Of a stretch of DNA of 64,000 nt, positions 33,992 to 43,226 are shown one piece after another (within the stretch, counting starts at the first letter, position 1; every line of letters starts with the position of its first letter). The position numbers and the translations under genes were made by a program. This DNA is from UBA2033 sp035345875 (GTDB taxonomy: Bacteria > Spirochaetota > Leptospiria > Leptospirales > Leptospiraceae), in NCBI GenBank assembly GCA_035345875.1, contig DAORDH010000005.1, positions 62,001 through 126,000 on the forward strand. The letters are read 5' to 3'. A model generated the notes under the pieces. The model worked only from the letters and a program-made list of their open reading frames with translations, searched no databases and was not told where the DNA came from.

Positions 33992-35430
33992 AATCTAGAA
34001 ATTTTCATGTAATTCTTTTTTCTTTATTTATCGGAATTTTATATTTTTTAATTTTATTCTCCAATTTACAAAGACAACTTGATCATGATCAAATTGTTTA
34101 TACAAATAATATTCGATCTTTTTTTGTGGAGAAGCAATTTGTAAATCCACATCATTTGCATTTTGAACCTACAGGATTTTATTTCCACAAATTTTTACTT
34201 TCGAATTTTTCTGACTATCTTGGAACGAATCTAATTTTTCATTTAAGGATTCGATCTCTGCTTGTTGCATCAATTGGAATCTCTCTCTGTTTTCTTTATC
34301 TATTTTGGGTTACCAAAAAAATTCCATTGAGTCTATTCACATCTATCGCTATTGGATTTCAGCATGGCTATCTCTCCTATGCGGCAAAGAATGATACTGG
34401 AATTTATCCTGCTAGTTGGATCTTTGCTATGTTACTCGCTGGTATGCTTATCTATCATATGCGTTATTCGGTTTATATATCTAGTCTTGCAGGGATCATT
34501 TTTTTTATAGGTATCATGTATCACGAATATATGGTTTTTGCTTGTGCTTCTATCTTTCTAGGTTTGCTATTACCAGATTCTTTTTTTAAAATTGCTCTAC
34601 CAAAGGCTTTTTTGATTCAAAATCGAATACGGATAAAGGATATTAGCTTACTTAAAAAATATATTTCTCTTTTCTTTTTATTTCTATTTTGCTTTATTCC
34701 AACTGCTTGGTGTTATCTTTGGGGTGGGCGTGTTGTTTGGGAGCTTGAATTCAATGAGGCGCTTTATAGTTTTCAAAATTGGATTTTTGGCTATTTGGTT
34801 GGATCCCCCTATGGGAAGGCTATTACAAATTATATTCCTGAATATTCCATGCGCGGATTTACAGATGCATTCTTTGCAAGAACAGATGGTATCGAATACA
34901 ATGCAAGTAGAGATTTTTTATTTCAATTCAATCAATGGAATGATCCAGTTGTGGTTACTCACAATTTGCTTCCGATTTTCATTCTATTCTTTTTATTCAT
35001 TCTACTTTTCTTTTTTAATTCTTTGTTTCGATTCTATGGCAGAAACTTTTTCATTTTAACCTTAAATTTTCTATCTTTTCTATTTATAGGAATAGATATA
35101 GAGCCACATTATTTTGAGTTTTGGATTCTACCTGCTTCTCTTTTTACTATTTATTTTAGTCTTTTTTGGAATTATATTTATGAGAAATCGAGAGATTATT
35201 TTCTATTAACACCTATCGCTTCTATTTTAGGAATCTTTTTTTTCGTAAGTGCCTCTATAGTATCGATTCATAATTATCGCTATGAATTAATTTTTCATTC
35301 TCGAAATTTTAAAACAGAAGGTGTCTATGAAAAAATTGGAGAGACTCCAATCGAATACTTTAAATCTTCAGCTAACTATAAGTATCCGAATAATCCTTAT
35401 CAAGAAGTAGATTCTTTCAATCTAAAATAA
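33988..35430 (+). CDS. polytopic membrane protein, possible GT-C-type glycosyltransferase
   Basis: 480 residues, about ten membrane helices, very rich in Phe. The first periplasmic loop contains LDHDQIVYTNNI and then HHLHFEPTG, an acidic/His loop where GT-C enzymes carry their catalytic Asp, but the match is loose. Translationally coupled with the bPH-domain protein upstream (ATGA overlap). No firm family. Confidence 0.5.
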   Translation: MKSRNFHVILFSLFIGILYFLILFSNLQRQLDHDQIVYTNNIRSFFVEKQFVNPHHLHFEPTGFYFHKFLLSNFSDYLGTNLIFHLRIRSLLVASIGISLCFLYLFWVTKKIPLSLFTSIAIGFQHGYLSYAAKNDTGIYPASWIFAMLLAGMLIYHMRYSVYISSLAGIIFFIGIMYHEYMVFACASIFLGLLLPDSFFKIALPKAFLIQNRIRIKDISLLKKYISLFFLFLFCFIPTAWCYLWGGRVVWELEFNEALYSFQNWIFGYLVGSPYGKAITNYIPEYSMRGFTDAFFARTDGIEYNASRDFLFQFNQWNDPVVVTHNLLPIFILFFLFILLFFFNSLFRFYGRNFFILTLNFLSFLFIGIDIEPHYFEFWILPASLFTIYFSLFWNYIYEKSRDYFLLTPIASILGIFFFVSASIVSIHNYRYELIFHSRNFKTEGVYEKIGETPIEYFKSSANYKYPNNPYQEVDSFNLK

Positions 35431-35445
35431 GGTGAATTCATTTTA

Positions 35446-35472
35446 ACCACTGATGAACACCGATGGGTTTTA
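35446..35472 (+). repeat. dispersed repeat, copy A (half unit)
   Basis: ACCACTGATGAACACCGATG followed by GGTTTTA, just after the preceding stop codon. It matches the left arm of the longer copies at 35687 and 39214. No inverted arm is seen, so it is a half copy. Confidence 0.7.
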
Positions 35473-35686
35473 TTTTTATTCCAAGTGCGTTTATCAAAAG
35501 AGTAGACGTTATTCTATCTAGTATACTATGTAATAAAAATTAGTAACTGATATTAATAGATAGGAAATGATAAATATGATTAAAAAAATTATTATATTAT
35601 GGTTTATTAATGGATCAAAAAATCAGAGGGTTTGGGCGGCTAGCCCAAGTTGCCGACAGGTAATGCTGTCAAGTTAAGGATTTTTC

Positions 35687-35772
35687 ACCACGAATGAACA
35701 CAGATAAACACGGATGGTTTTAATAATTCTTAATATTTTATCCGTGTCCATCTGTGTGTATCGGTGGTAATC
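35687..35772. repeat. dispersed inverted-repeat element, copy B
   Basis: The left arm (35687-35722: ACCACGAATGAACACAGATA, then AACACGGATGGTTTTA) is inverted in the right arm (35736-35772: TTTTATCCGTGTCCATCTGT, then GTGTATCGGTGGTAATC). Each arm is built of roughly 10-base units of the form GATGAACAC(A/C/G). Transcribed, it would fold into a long hairpin. Between copies A and B lie two small hairpins (TGGGC...GCCCA at about 35629; GACAG...CTGTC at about 35656) and no gene. Confidence 0.8.
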
Positions 35773-35806
35773 TTTTAATTTTTCTGTTACATCGAACTGG
35801 CTTAAA

Positions 35807-36310
35807 TTACTTTATCGAATCTTTCAAATCTGTTGCCACAACTTTGATACATTTTTCAATGATGGAATTTAACTCTTGTTCGTTGTTAGGACCACTTTCC
35901 CCATCGTGCATACGAGCTGTAGTTCCCACTCTACCATATCCATTCACAAAGAAAATATTTTCAAAGTGTAAATTGAGTGCGTTATTCGCATACTCTACAT
36001 TTAAAATAAAGTGACAACTTCCAACGGTCGGTAATGTTTTTTTAGGGTCATAGCCCATTCCTAAAACAAAACTTAAAATGTCTTTCTCTTCTTTCTTTGT
36101 GGATAATCCTCGTTCGCCGAAGCGTGTAGAAACCCAACTGGAGACTGCTTTTTTCCATGAGTCTTGACTTTTTTTATATTCGACTGTTTCTGAATAGATT
36201 CGCTTTTCCGTTGGGAGTAAGGTCGCGCAGCTTAAATTGAAAAGTAATATAAAAATCATTACGATTTTAAACTTTGTATTTAGATTCTCTTTTATGTTAT
36301 GTTGATACAT
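35807..36310 (-). CDS. lipoprotein of unknown function
   Basis: 167 residues from ATG 36310 with AGGA eight bases upstream; an internal Met at about 18 is an alternative. Lipobox LSC near residue 28. The mature part is a mixed alpha/beta protein (SWKKAVSSWVSTRFGERG, then a strand pair GSCHFILNVEYANNALNLHF) that may resemble the DUF4468 TBP-like fold, but not confidently. Surrounded by the dispersed repeats. Confidence 0.6.
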   Translation of the reverse strand: MYQHNIKENLNTKFKIVMIFILLFNLSCATLLPTEKRIYSETVEYKKSQDSWKKAVSSWVSTRFGERGLSTKKEEKDILSFVLGMGYDPKKTLPTVGSCHFILNVEYANNALNLHFENIFFVNGYGRVGTTARMHDGESGPNNEQELNSIIEKCIKVVATDLKDSIK

Positions 36311-36644
36311 TATTAATTCCTACTTGTTTGGTTTTTTTGGGTTCTGTGTAAGATTTTGTCACATAGAAATGAATTTTCTCAGGATTCGAATGAATACACA
36401 TCCCCTCTTAATACTATTCAAAAAGGGACGAATCTTTGCCTATTAGAAAATCTTATTCTAATTTAGGGATATCCCGAAGTATATATCTTAAATATAGAGG
36501 ATATATGGTGTTATGCGAATTTACTTGATCTATAAAAAGAAAAGTCTTTCGATTTTGAAAAATATTTACTTTTTGATTTTACAATTATAAAATATTTTAA
36601 GTATTATTTTTATGCTTACCTTATTTCTCAGGAACTTTAATCGA
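36311..36644. other. divergent intergenic region
   Basis: About 330 AT-rich bases between the reverse lipoprotein gene and the forward 7TM gene. It holds a 7-bp inverted repeat (ATTAGAA 36442-36448 with TTCTAAT 36456-36462) and the palindrome GGGATATCCC (36466-36475). Both promoters must lie here; none was clear. Confidence 0.4.
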
Positions 36645-39181
36645 ATGAAATATCTACTCCTTATTTTCTTTCTACCATTCTCAGTTTTTCCATTGGATCG
36701 AATCGATCTAACTAAGTCTTGTTCAAATAACATTTGTAATCCGCAAGCTTGGTATATTATAAATAGCTATGACTCTTCTTTCCTTCAATTAGAAGAGCCA
36801 GATGAAAAATGGAAGAAGGTAGAAGCTTTTCCAATTTGGCTAAATAAATTTTATCAAGAGGAGGGCTCTCTTGCAACATACACTCTTCTTACCTATTTTG
36901 ATATTCCAGAGGATATTTTAAATTATCCGAAACATATTGGAATTCGTTTTGGTGAAATTGGAGAAGTGTTCGAGATTTATTTCAATGGAACTTTGATTGC
37001 AAAAGAAGGAGAAGTGAAAGATGGAAAAGTTTCTTACCATAGAACGGTCAGAGGAGTTGTTTATCAAGTTCCAAGAGAGCTGATGCGTGCAAGTCACAAT
37101 CAGCTTCTAGTAAAATTATCCGGTCATCCTAAATTCGATCATACTGGTTTTTATCTGACAAGATATTATGATTTTGGTTTTTATGATAATATAAAATACG
37201 ATGAGCAGGATAGAGTGAGTCTTGCACTCATGACTGTTTATATGATTGTAGGACTCTACCATCTATTTCTCTACTATCGTAGAAGAGTAGAGCTTTATAA
37301 TTTTTATTATGGAGCCTTTTCGTTTATCGTTGGAGTTTATATTTATACAAGAAGTTCTGCAATTTTTGAGAATGCGTGGGATACTACAATCATACAAAGA
37401 GTGGAGCTTGCTGTTTTGTATCCAGGATTTTCATTTTTGTCTCAATCCCTAGATGTTTTATTTTTTGGAAAATCTAGAAAGGCAACTCGATTCTACAGTT
37501 ATTTTTCTTATATCATTGGTGGGCTAACGATCATTTGCCCCGAGATGTATCAAGCAGAGTATATTTTACGGCTGTGGCAAATTTCTATATTAACAATCGG
37601 TATTCCTTTAATTGGTAGAATCTTTTATCATGCAATCAAAAGCAGTGTCCAAAATGCAAAGCGATTATTTGTAGGATTGGTTATTTTTATAATGGCGGCT
37701 ATCTATGATATATGCTCATATTTAATTCGGGGCTTTCTTTCTCTAAATATGCATTTTTTATTTATATTCTAGGATTCGCGGCTGTTCTCGCAAACCGTTT
37801 TATTTCTGTTCATATTGAAATTGAAGATTTAAATAAAAACCTAGAAAGTAAAGTAGAAGAAAGAACCAAAGAATTAAATGAGACCCTGCAAGAAGTAAAG
37901 CTCTTAAAAGAACACCAAGATGGAGATTATTTTCTAACTACTTTAATCATTCAGCCTTTAACATCTAACGTTTCTGGAGATGAAAAAGTTACTTTTAAAA
38001 CTTTGATCCGACAAAAAAAGAAATTTGAATTTAAAAATAGAACCCATCATATTGGAGGAGATATTTGTATTTCTGAAATCATCTATTTAAAAGGAAAGAA
38101 ATACATTGCTTTTGTAAACGGAGATGCGATGGGAAAATCGATCCAAGGTGCGGGAGGCGCTCTTGCATTAGGAGTCGTATTTAAATCCATTTTATCTAGA
38201 GCAAAAATATTTGATAAAGAAGAATCTGTTTTTCCAGAGAGATGGTTAAAATTAGCCTTTCAAGAATTGCAAAGTATTTTTGAGACCTTTGATGGATCCA
38301 TGATGGTTTCTGTTGTAATGGGTTTGGTGGATAACGATCGTGGTTTTTTATATTATATCAATGCAGAGCATCCATTTTGTGTTCTCTATCGGGATGGAAA
38401 GGCATCGTTTATTGAAAAAGAATTAAGCTTGCATAAAATTGGAATGGTTCTTTCTGAGCATTCAGGTGAATTTAAAATTAGCACATTCAAATTAGAAAAT
38501 TCGGATGTGATTTTTATGGGTTCAGATGGAAAAGACGATATACGTATAGGCATTGATGATAAAGGTGGTAGAATTATAAACGAAGATGAAAGTCTTTTTC
38601 TTGCTACAGTTGAGCAGGCAGACGGAAATCTAGAAAAAATATTTGAACTTACGGAAAAGAAAGGAGAAATCACAGATGACTTCAGTCTTATCAGAATTGA
38701 ATACAATGATAATTCTCAAATTGAAACGGAAGTAGATAATTCCCAAATTAAATTAGCACTCGAATATTATAATAAAGAAGAATTTCGCAAAGCATATGAG
38801 ATTCTTTTACAAATAGAACCTTCTAATACAAAATCTTATTTGCGGCTAATGTCAAATACGACTTATAGACTCGGTGATTATAAACAAGCAGCAAAGCTTT
38901 ATACAACATTTATCGATTTATATCCAGAAGAGTCTAACTTCTTGTATGCCGCTGCAAAAAGCTATCGTATGATTGGAGATCTAGAAGTTGCAGCGGATTA
39001 CGCGGAGCGTTTGAAACTAAGAGAACCTAAGAATGTGAATAATTTAATTTTTCTAGCAGAAGTTTATACAGAATTAAAAGTGACTTCTCGTGCCTATAAA
39101 TTGTATATTCTAATTTCTAGACTCGATCCAGAAAATCAGAAGCTAGGAGAATTAAAACAAAAGTTAAATCCGGTGGGTTGA
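36645..39181 (+). pseudogene. 7TMR-DISM / SpoIIE phosphatase / TPR protein broken by a frameshift
   Basis: Frame one (36645-37772; a longer start at 36612 lacks the signal-peptide start) gives a signal peptide, a DISMED2-like sensor domain (about 25-175) and about six membrane helices. It should continue, but the 7TM end and everything after lie in another frame, open from 37712 to 39181. The shift falls at about 37700-37730 and fits the loss of one base (or gain of two). The second part has the last helix, a coiled coil (LNKNLESKVEERTKELNETL), a PPM domain with HIGGDICISEI, NGDAMGKSIQGAGGALALG and FMGSDGKDDI, then a TPR tail. No slippery heptamer was found at the junction. Two separate proteins remain possible, since the second part has its own ATG. 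Confidence 0.75.
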
Positions 39182-39213
39182 TCTTATCTTTACTCACAAG
39201 TAAGTTAAAACTG

Positions 39214-39280
39214 ATTACCACCGATAAACACGGATGAACACCGATGGTTTTAAATTTATTCATTTATATCGGTATTCATT
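39214..39280. repeat. dispersed inverted-repeat element, copy C
   Basis: The left arm (39214-39252) reads ATTACCACCGATAAACACGG, then ATGAACACCGATGGTTTTA; the partly decayed right arm (about 39264-39280) reads TTATATCGGTATTCATTCC. Same family as copies A and B. Confidence 0.75.
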
Positions 39281-39307
39281 CCACCCTTCGCTCAATGTTG
39301 TCTTAAG

Positions 39308-39392
39308 AATTACCAGCGATAACTGAACGAACAGAAACGATTGATAATTTTGAATTAGCATATCTTTTATCGGTGCCATCGGTAGTAATTTA
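39308..39392. repeat. dispersed inverted-repeat element, copy D (degenerate)
   Basis: The left arm (39308-39350) begins ATTACCAGCGATAACTGAAC; the right arm (39360-39392) has TTTTATCGGTGCCATCGGTA, then GTAATTT. The arms still pair but have drifted from copy B. The rest of the gap 39182-39507 holds no gene; a TTGACG at about 39453 has no good -10 partner. Confidence 0.65.
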
Positions 39393-39507
39393 TTAAAAGA
39401 TCTGGGTAAGGATGTGTTGGATTGATGTAGGATAAACAAATTCTCTTTTCTCTTGACGTAGTAGTAAAAAATCAAAAAGCTTCTATCTAAAACACCAAGG
39501 ACAAGTT

Positions 39508-40137
39508 ATGCAAAATTCTATTCTAAAAAATAAGGCGAGTATTACAGGACTACTTTTACTATTTTCTTCTGCGATTCTCTTCTCTTGCTCTAGCACAAAA
39601 GAAGAAGTCAAAGACACAAAAGACCTAAAAACTTTTTATCCAGCAGGACCTAAGGAAAAGATCCTAGACGAAAATGGAAATGAAGTAGAAATCACATCTA
39701 AAGATCCAGAACTATTCCAAAAAGACTCTAAAAACCCAGACGAATTGTTTCGAGTTGTGATTTCGAGTGAATCCTATAAAGTCAGACAAATTCGTAAAAC
39801 AGATTTAATCAAACGAAAGCCTGACCCGGGTGGAGACTCAATCATTATGGAAGAGTTAATCAAATACAATAAAAAAGACTTTGTTGATGATGGGATAATC
39901 AGTGTTAAACTAAACACCAAGACAGGTAAAATGGAAACAATCAATACAGATCGTTCCACACGAATTCAGCAACTCTTGAAAATCATTTCCGGTGATGCGA
40001 CTCGCTGGATTTTAGAGCATAAAAATACGGAAGAACCAACAGTAACAAAATACTTAATCACATACAACGTGGTATTACTCAATAAAGCGACTCGTGACCA
40101 GATCAAGGAAGAGCTTAAAAAAGAGGTTCGTAAATAA
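39508..40137 (+). CDS. lipoprotein of unknown function
   Basis: 209 residues. Signal peptide with lipobox FSC at about 25-27, followed by SSTKEE. The mature part is Lys/Asp/Glu-rich with a repeated K(D)xKD pattern at its start and a C-terminal amphipathic helix (DQIKEELKKEVRK). AAGGACAAG precedes the ATG as a ribosome site. No domain recognised. It precedes the large lipoprotein gene by 92 bases. Confidence 0.7.
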   Translation: MQNSILKNKASITGLLLLFSSAILFSCSSTKEEVKDTKDLKTFYPAGPKEKILDENGNEVEITSKDPELFQKDSKNPDELFRVVISSESYKVRQIRKTDLIKRKPDPGGDSIIMEELIKYNKKDFVDDGIISVKLNTKTGKMETINTDRSTRIQQLLKIISGDATRWILEHKNTEEPTVTKYLITYNVVLLNKATRDQIKEELKKEVRK

Positions 40138-40149
40138 AAATAAAAAAAA

Positions 40150-40167
40150 ATTGCGCAACTGCGTAAT
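40150..40167 (+). terminator. short hairpin after the lipoprotein gene, weak terminator candidate
   Basis: ATTGCGCA (40150-40157) pairs with TGCGTAAT (40160-40167) with one G-T pair and a two-base loop, preceded by an A-run and followed, after ten bases, by TTTTTT. Confidence 0.4.
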
Positions 40168-40229
40168 GAATTAAATTTTTTCCGCACATAGTTTCTCTTT
40201 TTTGACCCTGTTAAGAAAAGGAGAAACAA

Positions 40230-43226
40230 ATGAAAAAATATCTTTTTCTATTTTTAATTCTATTAGTCTTCGCCTGTCGTTCTAAAAAAGCGAGGACTAT
40301 CTGGGATTTCCCAACTAAACCAAACACTGATTCGGTCTATTTTACTTATGGAACAAAAGCTGGAAGTAATACAGATGTAAATCCAAACCAACTTCCTTCT
40401 TGGGGACCTTCCTTAAAAATAACAGACCAGTCCATCTGTCTTGAGTCCCAAGATGATTTTTTCAAATCAAAGGAATATGGACCTAGTCTTGGTTTGTGTT
40501 TAGAGCCAAGAGAAGATAATAAAGATTTACTCACAACTGCAATTGCTACCTTAAATGAATTAGATGAATCTAAAATCAGACCCGATGGTTATCTCATTCA
40601 AGAAGAGCAAAAGATTCACCTTTATTATCAAACGATAACTGAAATCGTAAATGAAATTAGTTCGAGTGGTTCTAGAACTTTATTTTTAGGCGATAGTAGA
40701 CTACACAATGCCCTTTCTAAACGGTTAGATTTTAGTATAGAAAATTACAAATCTGTCTCTGGAGATAGAGAACATAGAATTGAAACTAGTTTTTCACTTC
40801 CTTATTTTTCTATTTTTGTTTTAGACAAGACGGTTAAGATTGCTTTTCCCCCTTTAGAATCTACGACTCCTCGATCCCAGTATCATTACTTAGTTTTAGA
40901 TGTAACGAATTTAGTAGACTTAGTATCTTTAATTGAATCGAATTTTACAAGAATACAAGCGACAAACGATACATGGAGAGCAAGCTGTAGTCGTGAAAAA
41001 TTAGAAATTACAGAGGTGATGGGATATGCTTCCGGTGTCACCAAACGATTTATCGAATGGTCAAGTAATTCTGAAAATCCTATTTGCTTAGATACATTGC
41101 AACTATCGATTTCAGGAAAAAAAGTTACGATTGATTCCAATTCTACCTTTTTATTTCCAAAGGCGGTTAAGTTATTTGTAGAAGAAAGTTCTCCATTGCA
41201 AGGGATTGTTTTAAATGCGGATTGGAGAGAGATTAAGGGCTCTGCAGCGATCGAATTAATATCCTATGATCTAAAGGATAATTGGAATTTGCCAGAAAAT
41301 GTAAATTTCAATTGGGCTGAAGAAGAATTTTCTATTAAAAAGAGGGGAAATTCATGCGAGTGGGCAAACTCTGTTTTGCATAATTCTAAGCTTTGTGGTG
41401 ATCCAGGCATTGAGTTTGATGAAAACACAGTCATTCCAGGAACAAACGTTGGGGTAAATCATTGTAAGCCGGAAGATTTTATTTTGACTGAGTTAAATGC
41501 AACTGGACTCAAACCGGAAAATCGAATGGATAGAACTGGAAAATTCTTGGAAGTCAAATATCTAGGCGGAGTATCTTGTAAGTTAACAGGCTTGTTTTTA
41601 AATATTGGTTCAATAAAGGTTCCACTTACTATGCAAGCCCTCAGTTTAGAACCAAACTCCATTTGGCTTGTTACAGATGGGAGACATGTTACCGGAGTTA
41701 AAAATTTAATTAGAAGAAATTTAGATTTCCTTCAGTGGCAACACTCAATTAGCCTCCAGTCTAGTTCTAGCACAAAGCTTTTATGGAAAGGTTTAAAGGC
41801 AGAGGAATATTTTCTAAATGAATCAAGTAATGGAAATTTATTTTCAATGGTGGTGGATGGAGAAAGTTTTTATCATCATCCAGTTCAGAAACCAAATCTA
41901 TTACAAGCAGTTTATAGACAATTTCATTCGATGAGTCCTGGTGAGGCAAATGAAAGAGTATTACAAGATGCGGAGGGGCATATCTCTGAAGTTCTATGGG
42001 CTGGTGGATATAAAAATTCTAGTTCTATTTTAGATGAAAAATTCATTGAGCTAAAAACAAAAGGGGATGGCACACTCGAAGTAGAAGTTTCTTTAGGGAA
42101 TAAGAACTATCGTTATTTCATTCCAATTTCTAGAAATGATGCTTTTACTGTTTTAGCAAAATCTAATCTACAATGCTTTCCAGATGCAAAAGAATTAGTA
42201 TCAGATAAATTAATATTAAGTGATGAAGTAACAACGATCAGACTTAAGTCGGACGGTAAAATCATAAATGAAGTAAAATATTTTCCATCCCGTGGTAATG
42301 GATTTAATAATACAAGTCAGAAAATCAGAGCAAGTTATGCCTATACAGGACTTGCTTCTATTTGGAAAACTTCTAGTCAGCCACTAAGAGTCAGTATTGC
42401 CTCAGATTGTATTGGTCAAACATTCGCAACACCAAATGCTCCGAATGAATTTGAACCATTTCTGTCAGAGGAAAATTTTGATTATCAAGGGAGCGGAAAA
42501 TTCTATTTAGCCGCATCCATGTGGGATATAAACCTTCCATATTCAGTAAAACTATATAGTAAGTTTCCAGAAGAAGAAGCTATAATTGGATTAGAGAAAC
42601 TATCTTCAAATCTATTAAAACAGATTCCTAATTTATTAAATAGTATAGGTCTTATATATCAAAAATTGGAAAATTATTCTGATTTAAAAATCTACAATCG
42701 GGATGGTATTTTTATCGAAGGGGTTATGGTGAATCCTAGTAATCCTCAAAATGAATGGGTCTTGTTTTGTAACAGGAGTAAGAGTATAAAAGATTTAACT
42801 GAATACGAAATAGAAGATGAGGATTCTTTCGATCAAATAGATACTTACTTTAAGAGGAAAAAATTTAACCTACCTTCCGGTTTGAATAGCTCCTTGTTTT
42901 CAGGCAATACGAGTGTTCTTCAGCCTGGTCAGTGTGGGTATTTAGTAGATCCGGAATCTTCTCTATTAAATTTAAAACCAGTTGGTGTTTCTCCTACTCT
43001 GATTTATACAGTTCGCACAACGTCTACAATTGGAAACGGTATTTCATCGGGGGAATATTTAGACCTCTATAAAGTGCAGGGAGGAAATCGTTTTCATATT
43101 CACTCCTTTGGAAATAGGTATTCGCATTCTCCATTTACTATTCCAGTCATAACTGATGAGATTATACTTTTACAATCAAATAAAAGAGGAGAGGATCGCT
43201 ATGACTATGAGGTTGTAAAGTGGTGA
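40230..43226 (+). CDS. large lipoprotein with lamin-tail-like domains
   Basis: 998 residues. Lipobox VFAC at about 13-16. Two segments look like lamin-tail domains, the immunoglobulin-like fold often found in secreted proteins: DFILTELNATG...GKFLEVKYLGGVSCKLTGLFL (about 415-460) and HISEVLWAGGYKN...EKFIELKTKGDGTLEVEV (about 585-620). Scattered cysteines suggest disulfides. A GGAG ribosome site precedes the ATG. It overlaps the next gene by seven bases, opening the series of surface proteins here. Likely outer-membrane or surface located; function unknown. Confidence 0.68.
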   Translation: MKKYLFLFLILLVFACRSKKARTIWDFPTKPNTDSVYFTYGTKAGSNTDVNPNQLPSWGPSLKITDQSICLESQDDFFKSKEYGPSLGLCLEPREDNKDLLTTAIATLNELDESKIRPDGYLIQEEQKIHLYYQTITEIVNEISSSGSRTLFLGDSRLHNALSKRLDFSIENYKSVSGDREHRIETSFSLPYFSIFVLDKTVKIAFPPLESTTPRSQYHYLVLDVTNLVDLVSLIESNFTRIQATNDTWRASCSREKLEITEVMGYASGVTKRFIEWSSNSENPICLDTLQLSISGKKVTIDSNSTFLFPKAVKLFVEESSPLQGIVLNADWREIKGSAAIELISYDLKDNWNLPENVNFNWAEEEFSIKKRGNSCEWANSVLHNSKLCGDPGIEFDENTVIPGTNVGVNHCKPEDFILTELNATGLKPENRMDRTGKFLEVKYLGGVSCKLTGLFLNIGSIKVPLTMQALSLEPNSIWLVTDGRHVTGVKNLIRRNLDFLQWQHSISLQSSSSTKLLWKGLKAEEYFLNESSNGNLFSMVVDGESFYHHPVQKPNLLQAVYRQFHSMSPGEANERVLQDAEGHISEVLWAGGYKNSSSILDEKFIELKTKGDGTLEVEVSLGNKNYRYFIPISRNDAFTVLAKSNLQCFPDAKELVSDKLILSDEVTTIRLKSDGKIINEVKYFPSRGNGFNNTSQKIRASYAYTGLASIWKTSSQPLRVSIASDCIGQTFATPNAPNEFEPFLSEENFDYQGSGKFYLAASMWDINLPYSVKLYSKFPEEEAIIGLEKLSSNLLKQIPNLLNSIGLIYQKLENYSDLKIYNRDGIFIEGVMVNPSNPQNEWVLFCNRSKSIKDLTEYEIEDEDSFDQIDTYFKRKKFNLPSGLNSSLFSGNTSVLQPGQCGYLVDPESSLLNLKPVGVSPTLIYTVRTTSTIGNGISSGEYLDLYKVQGGNRFHIHSFGNRYSHSPFTIPVITDEIILLQSNKRGEDRYDYEVVKW

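Noticed and set aside
35687..35772. Repeat units that could be taken for a CRISPR array
   Set aside because: Units are about 10 bases, with no constant-length spacers, and the arms are inverted; no cas genes are present.
37690..37730. Programmed -1 frameshift in the 7TM/phosphatase gene
   Set aside because: No slippery heptamer in the right phase and no obvious downstream pseudoknot were seen; a simple indel is more likely.
39260..39475. 71-codon reverse frame in the repeat region
   Set aside because: It lies across the repeat copies C and D and has no ribosome site or recognisable domain.
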